64,000 nt of DNA from Bradyrhizobium jicamae (GTDB lineage Bacteria > Pseudomonadota > Alphaproteobacteria > Rhizobiales > Xanthobacteraceae), in NCBI RefSeq assembly GCF_018130695.1, contig NZ_JAFCJX010000001.1, forward strand, positions 186,001 to 250,000, read 5' to 3'. The translations under genes and the position numbers were made by a program. The first letter of the stretch is position 1. Each line of letters starts with the position of its first letter. Positions 25,643-35,483 of this stretch are shown piece by piece. The notes under the pieces are model-generated. The model saw only the letters and a list, made by a program, of their open reading frames with translations, made no database searches and was not told where the DNA came from.

Positions 25643-26623
25643 TCAAGCAACCGAGGCGGACGCCACGGCAGCTCCAATCGCATGCGCGCGCTCAGCGAGC
25701 ATGACCCTGATGCTCACCGGCACCTGCCGATGGGATTTTGCCCGCGGATAAGGCAGCTCGGAAACGTTCTTTCCTTCGGGATAGAGCGCCTGATGCTCGG
25801 CCCAATTGTCGAAGTGCAGACGATCGACGTTGTCGACGAACGTCTCCGCCGGCATGTTGTCAGCCAGCACCAGCGAATGATCTTCCACTTCGACGTGATA
25901 GTAAGTGAAGGTGGAAGGCATATCGGTGTGACGGACGATGGAGGTGCCGTTGACGAGCGCGCCGGCCTGGATCAGCACGCCGCCGACGAGAAGGGCGTGA
26001 TCCGGCGAGACGAAGAGATCTCGTGACGGGACGTTTTCAGCAATCGCGCCCGCCTTGACGCAGATGGGCAACACCCGCAGCTTGTCCGCAAACACGAGCG
26101 AGATCGTCTGGATACCCAGCCAGTCGACGACAGCGACGCGTCCGTCGTGAGTCAAGACCTGATGACCGGGCTTCAGCGTCTGGACGGCGACCTCGCCGTC
26201 CGGAGTCCGGATCATCGTTCCCGGCAGGAAGCAAAGCGAGGTGGTGCTGGTCGTGTCGACGTGATTCAACTGGCCGTTGGTACCATTGGTGTTCCCGCCG
26301 TAGGACTTATCAGTCAGGAAAAAATAGTTTCCATTCTTGTCCTCAATAATGAGGCCGCTGATTTTGTTTTGGCCACTACCGACGTCAGCAGTGCCGACAA
26401 ACTCGTACTTGCCAGTGCTTCCCAGATTTCCCGAATCGATGCTAGAGACCTTGAGCTTGTCACCGGAACTGAGCGTGCCTCCGTCGGAATCCTTAAGCTC
26501 CACTCCGTTCGCAACGGGATTGACGCCCGACGAAGCCGGGTTCGCGTCGACCAGAGTGTAGTTCCCATTGGTATCGAGGCTGAGCGAGTAGGCGTAATTG
26601 AACGTTTCAGTTGTGTTGGCCAT
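25643..26623 (-). CDS. Hint-domain protein with a different N-terminal domain (326 aa)
   Basis: Residues 1-125 form a beta-rich, Gly/Asn/Ser-rich domain (FNYAYSLSLDTNGNYTLVDA, GLIIEDKNGNYFFLTD) unlike the Ig-like part of the paralogue at 12458. Cys131 in SLCFLPGTMIRTPDG starts a Hint_2-type module with HQVLTHDG, VSPDHALLVGG (His209), GALVNGTSIV and TYYHVEVEDHSLVLADN blocks, and the same YPRAKSHRQVP tail. The ATG at 26623 has GAGGGG 4 nt upstream. It has no signal peptide. Shared module, tail, terminator style and leader motif suggest the two Hint genes are regulated and handled alike. Confidence 0.85.
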   Translation of the reverse strand: MANTTETFNYAYSLSLDTNGNYTLVDANPASSGVNPVANGVELKDSDGGTLSSGDKLKVSSIDSGNLGSTGKYEFVGTADVGSGQNKISGLIIEDKNGNYFFLTDKSYGGNTNGTNGQLNHVDTTSTTSLCFLPGTMIRTPDGEVAVQTLKPGHQVLTHDGRVAVVDWLGIQTISLVFADKLRVLPICVKAGAIAENVPSRDLFVSPDHALLVGGVLIQAGALVNGTSIVRHTDMPSTFTYYHVEVEDHSLVLADNMPAETFVDNVDRLHFDNWAEHQALYPEGKNVSELPYPRAKSHRQVPVSIRVMLAERAHAIGAAVASASVA

Positions 26624-26640
26624 GAACCCCTCACACAATA

Positions 26641-26666
26641 TGTTAACAAAGTGTTATCAATGTTTA
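26641..26666 (+). promoter_or_regulatory. Paired or triple TGTTA motif upstream of the second Hint gene
   Basis: TGTTAA, TGTTAT and TGTTTA begin at 26641, 26652 and 26661, nearly one helical turn apart, 18-43 nt upstream of the Hint start and in the divergent gap shared with the AraC-type gene. The first copy is also a GTTAAC palindrome. Confidence 0.3.
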
Positions 26667-26769
26667 GTTCCATAGCTTCTTTCACGGAACCACAGCAATC
26701 CTGTCAATTGCCATTGGGACAATTTGCGATATATTTGAAACAATTTGAATAAATCTGGCATCATTTTCG

Positions 26770-27768
26770 GTGTTAAAATACCACCACATCAACTCTGGCT
26801 CGGATCCTGCTGCTTGGCAGTGGATGCTGGCTCCCATTTTTCGTTTTGTCGGGCCTGCAAGGCTACGAGGCAACGATGAGGTTCATTTTTGGCTGGGGCA
26901 GCACGCTGCGCTGAGCTTGGCGCATCATGGCGCGACACATCTTGCAGTTGAGCCGCAGCTCATAGATGGCCGCGTCATTGACGGCATTGCCGTTCGTTTG
27001 ATGCTCGCCGGAACAACCAAAATCGAAAATCAAAACTTGAACAATGTGATTGCCGCTAGAACCATATCCATCATCGAACTCGATAAGGTTGCACAGCTCA
27101 TCTACGGAACTCCGGGCATATCCGAAATCACGTTGTGGTTGCCGCGCTCGAAGCTGGCGCGTGTTTTGAGCTCGGGGCCTGCCGTGCATGGGCGTAGTTT
27201 CGCCGGAACGCCGGCAGCCAATATCGTGGCTGGGGCACTTCAAACACTCATCCAGGAAGTGCAGCGAAATGGCGCAGCCGCTCTTGACGCCGTCGCCAAC
27301 GGACTTGCGCAACTGGTCGGCGACATGATCGTCAGCGCAGAATGGTTCGCAGGTTCCGAAACCGACGGAGGGCTTCAGTCGCTGGAGACAATTCGCTCCT
27401 ACATCGACACGAATCTACGTACGAACGACCTGACGGCGGCCAAATTGGCGAGCGTCTTCGGTCTATCGCGAAGCTCTCTCTACAGGCTGTTTGCTCCCTT
27501 GGGAGGTGTTGCCGCCTACATCCGGGCGCGGCGGCTGGAAGTCGCCCGCAGAGAGATCAAGGATCCCAGTGTCCGGAATCACCGGATCGCCCCCGTCGCT
27601 TACGGTGTGGGCTTCGGCAGCATCTCGACGTTCAATCGGGCCTACGCTCAAACCTATCGGGAGACCCCGCGCGAATCCCGCGCCCCCGCTCCCGGCATCC
27701 CGAAATATGCAACCAGTCCTGAGCACAAGCTCGGGCCTCTCACCGAGTGGCTGCTGGCGCTTGAGTAG
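26770..27768 (+). CDS. AraC-family transcriptional regulator (332 aa)
   Basis: The C-terminal 100 residues carry the two-helix-turn-helix AraC DNA-binding domain (TAAKLASVFGLSRSSLYRLF, then the second motif ending VAYGVGFGSISTFNRAYAQTYRETPRE). The N-terminal about 200 residues resemble the AraC_binding_2 type ligand or dimerisation domain (MLAGTTKIENQ, YGTPGISEITLWLP). The start is the GTG at 26770 without a strong ribosome site; an ATG at 26824 is possible. It is divergent from the second Hint gene, 146 bp away, and is the obvious candidate to control it; that is inference. Confidence 0.88.
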   Translation: MLKYHHINSGSDPAAWQWMLAPIFRFVGPARLRGNDEVHFWLGQHAALSLAHHGATHLAVEPQLIDGRVIDGIAVRLMLAGTTKIENQNLNNVIAARTISIIELDKVAQLIYGTPGISEITLWLPRSKLARVLSSGPAVHGRSFAGTPAANIVAGALQTLIQEVQRNGAAALDAVANGLAQLVGDMIVSAEWFAGSETDGGLQSLETIRSYIDTNLRTNDLTAAKLASVFGLSRSSLYRLFAPLGGVAAYIRARRLEVARREIKDPSVRNHRIAPVAYGVGFGSISTFNRAYAQTYRETPRESRAPAPGIPKYATSPEHKLGPLTEWLLALE

Positions 27769-27795
27769 TCGCGTCAAGACGCGCCTGACAACAAA

Positions 27796-28695
27796 TCAGG
27801 CCAGCAGCGGCTTGACCGCATCAAGCTCGCGGGCCAGCGCGTCCTGCCAGGCGGGTGTCGCGATGCCAAAGTCTGCCTTCAAGCGCGAAAGGTCGAGTCG
27901 CGAATTGCCTGGACGAACCGCCTTGGTCGGAAAATCGGCCGTCGCGATCGGAACGACCGTTTCGACGGCCAACGCAAGACCGCGTGATCTCAACCCGTCG
28001 ACGATCGCACTGGCAAAGCCGTGCCAGCTCGTCTCACCGGCGCAGACCAGATTGACCACCCCGCCCTTGCGCGCAAAGAGATCGTTCAGGTTCGCGAGGT
28101 TCGGCACGACGATGCCGGTGATCGCGGCCGCGATTGCTCGCGCCGTCGTCGGGGCGCCGATCTGGTCGGCAACGATGCGCAGCTCTTTGCGCTCACCGGC
28201 CAGACGCGCGATGGTGCGCAGGAAGTTGGCGCCCGTGGCGGCGTAGACCCATGACGTGCGCGCAATGAGATGTGGCCCTTTCGCTGCCGCAATCGCGACA
28301 TCTCCGGCAAGCTTGCTCGCACCATAGACCGAGAGCGGCCCTGTCGGACTGTCCTCGCGCCAGGGCTTGTCGCCCGAGCCGTTGAAAACGTAATCGGTCG
28401 AGAAATGGACCAGCGGCACGCGGCGGCTGGCGGCCCATTGCGCGATGGCCTCCGGCGCCTTGGCATTGATGAGAAAGGCGAGCTCACGCTCGTCCTCGGC
28501 GCGGTCGACGGCGGTGTAGGCGGCCGGGTTGATGATGAGATCCGGCTTGAAGTCATCGAGCCGGCCGGCGAGCGCGTCGGGCTTGGAAAGATCGAATTCA
28601 GCGACTGACGGCGCGATGATCGTGCCGTGGCCCGCCAACAACGGCCGGAGCGCGCCGCCAACCTGCCCGTCGGTTCCCGTCAACAATATCCGCAT
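27796..28695 (-). CDS. rfbD: dTDP-4-dehydrorhamnose reductase RfbD (299 aa)
   Basis: This enzyme catalyses the last step to dTDP-L-rhamnose. It is an SDR protein starting MRILLTGTDGQVGGAL, with NPAAYTAVDRAED, FSTDYVFNGSG and catalytic VYGASKLAGD motifs, and NSRLDLSRLK at the C-terminus. The ATG overlaps the rfbC stop by one base (TGATG). Normal length. A dead fragment of its 3' end lies at 25050-25200. Confidence 0.95.
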   Translation of the reverse strand: MRILLTGTDGQVGGALRPLLAGHGTIIAPSVAEFDLSKPDALAGRLDDFKPDLIINPAAYTAVDRAEDERELAFLINAKAPEAIAQWAASRRVPLVHFSTDYVFNGSGDKPWREDSPTGPLSVYGASKLAGDVAIAAAKGPHLIARTSWVYAATGANFLRTIARLAGERKELRIVADQIGAPTTARAIAAAITGIVVPNLANLNDLFARKGGVVNLVCAGETSWHGFASAIVDGLRSRGLALAVETVVPIATADFPTKAVRPGNSRLDLSRLKADFGIATPAWQDALARELDAVKPLLA

Positions 28696-29249
28696 CAGAT
28701 TTGCCCATAGATCGGAAGGTTCTTGGCGTCAGCCAGGAGTGGCGCGTCCGCATCCTTGGCGGACAATTGCGGCTTGTCGACACCCCACTTGATCCCGATC
28801 GCGGGATCGTCCCAGCGGATCGAGAGTTCGTCCTTAGGGCTGTAGAAATCATCGCATTTGTAGAAGAAGTCGGCGCTCTCCGAGAGCACCACGAAGCCGT
28901 GGGCGAAGCCGCGCGGCACCCACAGCTGCCGGCGGTTCTCCTCGGTCAGCTCGACCGCGACATGCTTGCCGAAATTCGGGCTGCCGACGCGGACATCGAC
29001 CGCAACATCGAGCACACGTCCCCGCAATGCGGTGACGAGTTTGCCCTGTGTGACCGGATTTTGCAGATGCAGGCCCCGCAGCACGCCAAAACTCGAGCGG
29101 GACATGTTATCCTGCACGAAGGGACGCGCGATGCCGTGCTCGGCGTAGCGGGGGAACTGGTAGGTTTCGAGGAAGAAACCACGCTGGTCACCGAACATTT
29201 TCGGTTCGATGATGAGGACTTCAGGAAGCTCGGTCTTGATGACGTTCAT
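28695..29249 (-). CDS. rfbC: dTDP-4-dehydrorhamnose 3,5-epimerase RfbC (184 aa)
   Basis: RfbC epimerises dTDP-4-keto-6-deoxyglucose before RfbD acts. It is cupin-type with FFLETYQ, FVQDNMSRS, VLRGLHLQNP (catalytic His region), WVPRGFAHGFVVLS and YSPKDELSIRWDDP. The ATG at 29249 begins the conserved MNVIKTELPEVLIIEPK; an ORF extension to 29300 is not conserved in style. It forms an rfbC-rfbD operon divergent from rfbA-rfbB. Confidence 0.95.
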   Translation of the reverse strand: MNVIKTELPEVLIIEPKMFGDQRGFFLETYQFPRYAEHGIARPFVQDNMSRSSFGVLRGLHLQNPVTQGKLVTALRGRVLDVAVDVRVGSPNFGKHVAVELTEENRRQLWVPRGFAHGFVVLSESADFFYKCDDFYSPKDELSIRWDDPAIGIKWGVDKPQLSAKDADAPLLADAKNLPIYGQI

Positions 29250-29360
29250 TTGACGATGCTCGGAATTTTTGCCGGGCTGCAATGTTAACTCTGCATCCAT
29301 AACAAACTTGTGCAGCGCACACCATATGTTATGTTTTTTGATAGTAAATCGTGAGGGGCC

Positions 29361-30236
29361 ATGAAGGGCATTATTCTTGCTGGCGGGACAGGCTCGCGCC
29401 TTTACCCGGTGACGACGGTTGTTTCCAAGCAGCTCCTGCCCGTCTTCGACAAGCCGATGATCTACTATCCGCTGTCGACGCTGATGCTGGGCGGAATCCG
29501 CGATATTCTGGTCATTTCGACGCCGCAGGACAAGCCGCTGTTCCAGCGCCTGCTGGGCGACGGGGCCGAGATCGGCCTGCGCTTCTCCTACGCGACGCAG
29601 GAAACCCCGCGCGGCCTTGCCGACGCCTTCATCGTCGGGCGCGACTTCATCGGGCAGGACTCGGTCGCGCTTGTGTTAGGTGATAACATTTTCTACGGCC
29701 ATGGCCTGCCGAGCATGCTGTCCGCCGCCTCGGTGCGCAGGAAAGGCGCCACCGTGTTCGGCTACGTCGTGAACACGCCGGAGCAATATGGTGTGGTGGA
29801 ACTCGACGGCACTGGCCGCGCGATCTCGATCGAGGAGAAGCCGAAGCAGCCGAAATCCAACGTCGCGGTCACCGGCCTCTATTTCTACGACAACGACGTG
29901 GTCGAGATCGCGGCCGGCATCAAGCCGTCGGCGCGCGGCGAGATCGAGATCACCGACGTCAACAAGGCCTACATGGAGCGCGGCGATCTCTATGTCGAGG
30001 TGCTCGGCCGCGGCTTTGCATGGCTCGACACCGGCACGCATTCCTCGCTGGTCGAGGCCAGCCATTTCGTGCAGATCCTGGAGCAGCGCCAGGGGCTGCG
30101 CATCGCCTGCCCCGAGGAAATCGCGCTGCGCCAGGGCTATATTTCGCTGGACGCCTTCGCCAGGGTGGCGGAGAAGACCGCCAAGAGCAGCTATGGCGAA
30201 TATCTGATGTCGGTCTATCGTTCGTTCAAGAAATAA
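29361..30236 (+). CDS. rfbA: Glucose-1-phosphate thymidylyltransferase RfbA (291 aa)
   Basis: RfbA makes dTDP-glucose from dTTP and glucose-1-phosphate. The nucleotidyltransferase signature [11 protein letters not shown] is at residues 8-18, followed by [26 protein letters not shown] and EEKPKQPKS, all typical. GAGGGG lies 2 nt before the ATG. It is the first gene of the rfbA-rfbB pair (27-bp spacing). The gap to divergent rfbC is AT-rich and should hold both promoters. Confidence 0.96.
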   Translation: MKGIILAGGTGSRLYPVTTVVSKQLLPVFDKPMIYYPLSTLMLGGIRDILVISTPQDKPLFQRLLGDGAEIGLRFSYATQETPRGLADAFIVGRDFIGQDSVALVLGDNIFYGHGLPSMLSAASVRRKGATVFGYVVNTPEQYGVVELDGTGRAISIEEKPKQPKSNVAVTGLYFYDNDVVEIAAGIKPSARGEIEITDVNKAYMERGDLYVEVLGRGFAWLDTGTHSSLVEASHFVQILEQRQGLRIACPEEIALRQGYISLDAFARVAEKTAKSSYGEYLMSVYRSFKK

Positions 30237-30263
30237 TCGCGCGGCTTGCGGAGACAACAGATC

Positions 30264-31331
30264 ATGCGCTTCAAGGGCTCGACCATCTTCGTGACCGGCG
30301 GCGCCGGCTTCATCGGCTCCGCCGTGGTGCGCCATCTGCTGCGCGACACCCATGCCCGCGTCGTCAATATCGACAAGCTGACCTACGCGGCCAACCTCGC
30401 CTCGCTGCCCGGCGCGACCGAGAACCTCAACTACACCTTCGAGAAGCAGTGCATCTGCGAAGCGCAGACCCTGCACCGGCTGTTCGAGAAATATCAGCCC
30501 GACGCCGTGATGAATCTCGCCGCCGAGAGCCATGTCGACCGTTCGATCGACGGCCCCGGCGAGTTCATCCAGACCAACATCGTCGGCACCTTCACCATCC
30601 TGCAGGAGGCACTCCGCCACTGGCGCACGCTCTCACCCGAGAAGCGCAACCAGTTCCGCTTCCTGCACATCTCGACCGACGAGGTGTTCGGCTCACTCGG
30701 CGAGGCGGGGCTGTTCACGGAGACCACGGCCTATGCGCCGAACTCGCCCTATTCGGCCAGCAAGGCGTCATCGGACCATCTGGTCCGCGCCTGGCGCGAG
30801 ACCTATGAGTTGCCGACGCTGGTGACCAACTGCTCCAACAATTACGGCCCCTATCACTTCCCGGAAAAGCTGATCCCGCACATGATCATCAAGGGGCTCG
30901 CCGGCGAGCCGCTGCCCGTCTATGGCGACGGCCAGAACATCCGCGACTGGCTCTATGTCGAGGACCACGCCAAGGCGCTGACCCTGGTGCTGGAACGCGG
31001 GCAGATCGGCGAGACCTACAATGTCGGCGGCCGCAACGAGCGCACCAATCTTCACGTGGTGGAGAGCATCTGCGACCTCCTGGACGGGATCGCGCCGAGC
31101 GCCGCCGGCCCACGCCGCAAGTTGATCTCCTTCGTCACCGACCGCCCCGGCCACGACCGCCGCTACGCCATCGACGCGACAAAACTCGAAAACGACCTCG
31201 GCTGGCGCGCCGAGGAGAATTTTGAGACCGGCATCGAAAAGACTGTGCGCTGGTATGTCGACCAGCAGCCCTGGTGGAACGCGATCCTGGAGCGCGGCTA
31301 CACGGCGAGCCGCGTCGGGCTGAGCAAATGA
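30264..31331 (+). CDS. rfbB: dTDP-glucose 4,6-dehydratase RfbB (355 aa)
   Basis: RfbB converts dTDP-glucose to dTDP-4-keto-6-deoxyglucose. It is an extended SDR with [18 protein letters not shown], catalytic [15 protein letters not shown] and [14 protein letters not shown] motifs. The ATG at 30264 has GGAG 11 nt upstream; six extra upstream codons are possible. With rfbA, rfbC and rfbD it completes the dTDP-L-rhamnose pathway. Confidence 0.96.
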   Translation: MRFKGSTIFVTGGAGFIGSAVVRHLLRDTHARVVNIDKLTYAANLASLPGATENLNYTFEKQCICEAQTLHRLFEKYQPDAVMNLAAESHVDRSIDGPGEFIQTNIVGTFTILQEALRHWRTLSPEKRNQFRFLHISTDEVFGSLGEAGLFTETTAYAPNSPYSASKASSDHLVRAWRETYELPTLVTNCSNNYGPYHFPEKLIPHMIIKGLAGEPLPVYGDGQNIRDWLYVEDHAKALTLVLERGQIGETYNVGGRNERTNLHVVESICDLLDGIAPSAAGPRRKLISFVTDRPGHDRRYAIDATKLENDLGWRAEENFETGIEKTVRWYVDQQPWWNAILERGYTASRVGLSK

Positions 31332-31498
31332 AAGGCCGCGTCGCGACGGCTTTCAGGCGTTGCTGCGGCGACGACTCAAAAAAATGCGAAAACAACCCCA
31401 TGCAAAGTAGAAATGGCGCAGGCGGGCGGCGGGCTTGGGCCACCTGAAGCCTCCATGACATGGCTATGAACCGATCAACAAACGGGATCTGAGGCAGT

Positions 31499-32800
31499 AT
31501 GCGCATTGCGATGATTGGGGCCGGCTATGTCGGCCTGGTGTCCGGAGCCTGTTTTGCCGATTTCGGCCATGACGTGACCTGCATCGACAAGGATGCGGAC
31601 AAGATCACAGCGCTCAAGCAGTGCAAGATACCGATCTACGAGCCGGACCTCGATCAGCTCGTGAAGACCGGCATGAACGCGGGCCGGCTGAAATTCGCGA
31701 CCGACCTGTCTGACGTCGCCGACGCCGACGCCGTGTTCATCGCGGTCGGCACGCCCTCCCGCCGCGGCGACGGCCACGCGGATCTGAGCTACGTGCATGC
31801 CGCGGCCAAAGAGATCGCCTCGCATCTGAACGGCTTCACCGTCATCGTGACAAAATCGACGGTGCCGGTCGGCACCGGCGACGAGGTCGAGCGCATCGTG
31901 CGCGAGACCAATCCGGCGGCCGACGTCGCCGTTGCGTCCAATCCGGAATTCCTGCGCGAGGGCGCGGCGATCCGCGACTTCCAGCATCCGGACCGCATCG
32001 TCGTCGGTACCGACGACGAGCGCGCCAAAAAGGTGATGGGCGACATCTATCGCCCGCTCTATCTCAACCAGGCGCCGATCCTCTACACCAGCCGGCGCAC
32101 TGCTGAGCTGATCAAATACGCCGCCAACGCGTTCCTGGCGACCAAGATCACCTTCATCAACGAGATGGCCGATCTCGCCGAGCAGGTCGGCGCCAATGTG
32201 CAGGAGATCGCGCGCGGCATCGGCCTCGACAACCGCATCGGCACAAAATTCCTGCACGCCGGCGCCGGCTATGGCGGCTCCTGCTTCCCGAAGGACACCC
32301 GCGCGCTGTCAAAAACCGCGCTTGATTACGGCGTGCAGCTGCGCATCGTCGAGGCGACGCTGACCGCCAACGACAACCGCAAGCGCGCGATGTCGCGCAA
32401 GGTCGCCAATGCGCTCGGCGGCGACATCAGGGGCAAGACCATCGCCGTGCTCGGCCTCACCTTCAAGCCCGACACCGACGACATGCGCGAGGCCCCCTCG
32501 ATCCCGCTGATCTCCGGCCTGCTCGACTTCGGCGCCAAGGTGAAGGCCCACGACCCCGTCGGCATGGAACAGGCGAAGAAGGAGATTTCCGGCATCGAAT
32601 ATTGCGACGACCCCTACACCTGCGCCCGCGGCGCGGACGCACTGGTGATCGTCACGGAATGGCGGCAATTCCGTGCACTGGATCTGGAACGGATCAAGGC
32701 GACGATGGCCGGGTCGGTGATCGTGGACTTGCGGAATATCTATCGGCCGGAGGATGTGCGGGCGCTGGGGTTCAAATACGAGAGTATCGGACGCCAATGA
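31499..32800 (+). CDS. ugd: UDP-glucose 6-dehydrogenase (433 aa)
   Basis: The enzyme oxidises UDP-glucose to UDP-glucuronate, a usual exopolysaccharide precursor in rhizobia. The Rossmann motif GAGYVGLVSG is at residues 7-16, and catalytic Cys262 lies in GYGGSCFPKDT. SNPEFLREG and LGLTFKPDTDDMREAPS are also diagnostic. GAGG lies 4 nt before the ATG. It is alone or in a loose operon with the following lower-GC genes (40-bp gap). Confidence 0.96.
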   Translation: MRIAMIGAGYVGLVSGACFADFGHDVTCIDKDADKITALKQCKIPIYEPDLDQLVKTGMNAGRLKFATDLSDVADADAVFIAVGTPSRRGDGHADLSYVHAAAKEIASHLNGFTVIVTKSTVPVGTGDEVERIVRETNPAADVAVASNPEFLREGAAIRDFQHPDRIVVGTDDERAKKVMGDIYRPLYLNQAPILYTSRRTAELIKYAANAFLATKITFINEMADLAEQVGANVQEIARGIGLDNRIGTKFLHAGAGYGGSCFPKDTRALSKTALDYGVQLRIVEATLTANDNRKRAMSRKVANALGGDIRGKTIAVLGLTFKPDTDDMREAPSIPLISGLLDFGAKVKAHDPVGMEQAKKEISGIEYCDDPYTCARGADALVIVTEWRQFRALDLERIKATMAGSVIVDLRNIYRPEDVRALGFKYESIGRQ

Positions 32801-32840
32801 GCGTGCTCTTTCCTGACGCAATCTAATACGGGAGGCGACA

Positions 32841-33401
32841 ATGCTACCAAGGATGTCAGGAGAGGAAACGGACCTTTTCTTATCATTCGTAAAAAACAGC
32901 AGCGATTACGTCGAATTTGGAACAGGCGGAAGCACTGTCGCTGCGTCAAAGTATGTAAAGAACTCGATACGCTCGATCGACTCTTCTCAGGAGTGGCTCG
33001 ATAAGGTTGCCTCGGCGTGCACATCCAGCCAGGCAAAGCCCGAACTGATGTTTATCGACATTGGTCCAATCGGCGACTGGGGATTTCCCACGGATAGCTC
33101 CACAAGATCTCGCTGGTCGAACTATCATTCGACGATCTGGGACGTGCCCCATAGCGCCGAGGCTGATTTATATCTCGTTGACGGCCGTTTCAGGGTCGCT
33201 TGCTTCGCCCAGATTGTCCTGCATTGCAATCCAACCGCGATTATTGGCATCCACGACTTCAGTTCACGCCCCGACTATCACTGCGTCCGAGAAATAGGTC
33301 GGGAAATTGCAACAGCCGGCGACCTATCGTTCTTCCTTCCGCTTCCGAAAAAAGAGACTGCAGAGGCAATTCTTCAGTCGCATTGCACAAATTCATTTTG
33401 A
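32841..33401 (+). CDS. Methyltransferase-like protein (186 aa)
   Basis: The fold seems to be a small Rossmann methyltransferase-like domain: YVEFGTGGSTVAASKYVKN resembles a SAM motif I with EFGTGGST, followed by IRSIDSSQEWLDKV, and DLYLVDGRFR in the position of motif IV. Such proteins recur in surface-polysaccharide loci, often annotated only as hypothetical. GGAGG lies 5 nt before the ATG. Base composition is clearly more AT-rich than the preceding ugd, the start of a lower-GC block. Catalytic activity is unproven. Confidence 0.7.
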   Translation: MLPRMSGEETDLFLSFVKNSSDYVEFGTGGSTVAASKYVKNSIRSIDSSQEWLDKVASACTSSQAKPELMFIDIGPIGDWGFPTDSSTRSRWSNYHSTIWDVPHSAEADLYLVDGRFRVACFAQIVLHCNPTAIIGIHDFSSRPDYHCVREIGREIATAGDLSFFLPLPKKETAEAILQSHCTNSF

Positions 33402-33580
33402 CGGATTGAGGACGTCGGAGAGGCCACGTTGCTCCACCATTGTTCCTCGTTTCTCGAGGAACTGTGCGTGCAGGCACAAGCACTGACTCAGATGCTTTCA
33501 GTGGAAGAGGCTCGCCACTAGCGGCTTCAACCATAAATTGTTACAATTGATAAAAATATGTCTGAGGGAGTGAAAATTTC

Positions 33581-34207
33581 ATGACTATCGAGAAATCGGT
33601 TAAGCACGTCGCGTCTGCTTGGAAGGAATCTCCATACTACGCTGATGCCGAGAGATGGACACACCTCTTCTGGGGAAACGGCACAATCTTCCTACGGCTG
33701 TTTAAAGAACTCCCGCTGGACAATGTCATTGAATTAGCCGCTGGCCACGGACGGCATTCCGAGCAAATTGCGAACCAATGTGGCACGCTTACACTGATGG
33801 ATATCCATCAAGAAAACATCGACGCCTGCAGAAATCGACTCGGCCACTTCCCAGAACTGCACTTTATCCTGAACAACGGATACAATTTCGAACCCATTGC
33901 TGCAGTCAGCATATCAGCCATTTTCTGCTACGACGCGATGGTACATTTTGCTCCCGACGTCGTTCAATCGTACATCAAGGACACGCATCGGATCCTGCGG
34001 TCAGGCGGAATGGCCCTCTACCATCATTCCAACCTCAGTGCACCTGGCACGAACTATGCCAAGAATACGCATGCTCGCAATCACATGACTGAAGAATTGT
34101 TCAAATCATTTTGTGATGAAGCGGGTATGGAGATCGTAGAGTCCATTCCGATCAGTTGGGGCAACGTTGAAAATCTCGATCGCATCTCGCTGATCCAAAG
34201 ACCGTAA
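33581..34207 (+). CDS. SAM-dependent methyltransferase (208 aa)
   Basis: This is a class I methyltransferase with motif I VIELAAGHGRHSEQIA, TLMDIHQENIDACRNRL for the adenosine site, FCYDAMVHFAPDVVQSYI and the post-motif HRILRSGGMALYHHSN. It probably methylates a sugar or an amino-sugar intermediate, given its neighbours. AGGGAG lies 11 nt before the ATG. It belongs to the lower-GC block. Confidence 0.83.
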   Translation: MTIEKSVKHVASAWKESPYYADAERWTHLFWGNGTIFLRLFKELPLDNVIELAAGHGRHSEQIANQCGTLTLMDIHQENIDACRNRLGHFPELHFILNNGYNFEPIAAVSISAIFCYDAMVHFAPDVVQSYIKDTHRILRSGGMALYHHSNLSAPGTNYAKNTHARNHMTEELFKSFCDEAGMEIVESIPISWGNVENLDRISLIQRP

Positions 34208-34315
34208 CCCATTCTTGCAATCTGCACCGAACGGACCGGCGGCCTAATGATGCCAACTTTTGCCGTAATACGGGGCGATTCCCTCTATGAGGATCGCAAC
34301 ACAACGGACGACACT

Positions 34316-35479
34316 ATGAAACCCATCCGACATTCGGCCTGGGAAGGGCTGCTCAAGTTCGTAATTGCGCGAGCCGGTACATTATTTGTATTGGCCCTGA
34401 TCGCCAACAACGGGCGCGCTTTCGCGGAGGACGACATATCCATTGATGTCGTCGGCACTCCACAAATTCGTTTCGAGGCGACGTCAGGGTGCAACACAGA
34501 TGACATTCCCGATGGACCTCTGCGAGTGTTTCGCAGAGGAGATGGACAGGAGATCGGCTTCGCGCCTCACTTCAACAACCTACCATTTTACATCAAGGAT
34601 GGCGTTTTCCAGAGACACTGCCGCTCGGCGTTCGTAGGCGCAAGAAGCGATGACGAACGCAATTTTAATGATCGCGGATGGATTACGGCATTATGGAGAG
34701 ACAATCAGCGCCACCGAATTATGGCCGTCGTCCACAATGAATATTGGGGACAAACCCATGAAGGCAAATGCAAGTTTCGCGAGTATCTAAAGTGTTGGAC
34801 TAATGCTTTAACTCTCGCAGAGTCCGACGACGATGGTCAGTCATTTCATTTGATTGAGCAGCACGTGTTAGCCGCCGGAGAACTGCCCCTAGCTGCAACT
34901 CAGGGCGCCAGATATGGATATTCGAATAGTTCAAACATAGTTCATCGTGACGGATATTTCTATCTTGCCGCTGAGATGATTGGCTTAGGTGGCAATCATC
35001 TGGGTACCTGCCTAATGCGAACGGATGACATCGGGGCAGCATCAAAGTGGCGAGGCTGGGATGGAAAAGGCTTCAACGCACACTTGACTGGGCGATTCGA
35101 GTGCCTGCCGATCCAGAGGCTCTCTGGCGTTATGGGATCAATAGTACGACATGGGGGGAGATTTCTTGCAGTTACTCTAGCGCCGGAAGGAGCATCTCCT
35201 CCTGGCGTCTATTACATGACAAGCAATAATTTGACCGACTGGAGCAAACCAAAGCTGTTGCTACCCGCAACACCATCGTGGTCCAAACAATGCAACGCTG
35301 GCGAGTTGCGAATCAACTTTCCCTCTCTCGTCGACTTGAGTTCTGCTGACATCAATTTCGACGAAGTTGGGAAAAGCGCAGAACTATTCTTCGTTGGAGG
35401 CGACAGCCTTCTCGAGGGTAGTTATTGCAAGCAAACGAACAAACGAGTCATGAGCGTAAGAGTTTCTATTGGACCGTGA
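34316..35479 (+). CDS. Secreted beta-propeller-like protein, possibly glycan-binding or -cleaving (387 aa)
   Basis: The ATG at 34316 gives a signal peptide (VIARAGTLFVLALIANNGRAFA-ED); an ATG at 34247 adds a hydrophilic leader that would spoil it. The mature part shows repeated short beta motifs like five-bladed propeller hydrolases of the GH43/GH32 kind (WITALWRDNQRHRIMAVVHNEY, YSNSSNIVHRDGYFYLAAEM, YYMTSNNLTDWSKPKLLL), with several Cys. I cannot point to a catalytic triad with confidence. Convergent with the next gene, 4 bp apart. AT-rich relative to the flanks. Confidence 0.65.
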   Translation: MKPIRHSAWEGLLKFVIARAGTLFVLALIANNGRAFAEDDISIDVVGTPQIRFEATSGCNTDDIPDGPLRVFRRGDGQEIGFAPHFNNLPFYIKDGVFQRHCRSAFVGARSDDERNFNDRGWITALWRDNQRHRIMAVVHNEYWGQTHEGKCKFREYLKCWTNALTLAESDDDGQSFHLIEQHVLAAGELPLAATQGARYGYSNSSNIVHRDGYFYLAAEMIGLGGNHLGTCLMRTDDIGAASKWRGWDGKGFNAHLTGRFECLPIQRLSGVMGSIVRHGGRFLAVTLAPEGASPPGVYYMTSNNLTDWSKPKLLLPATPSWSKQCNAGELRINFPSLVDLSSADINFDEVGKSAELFFVGGDSLLEGSYCKQTNKRVMSVRVSIGP

Positions 35480-35483
35480 GCCC

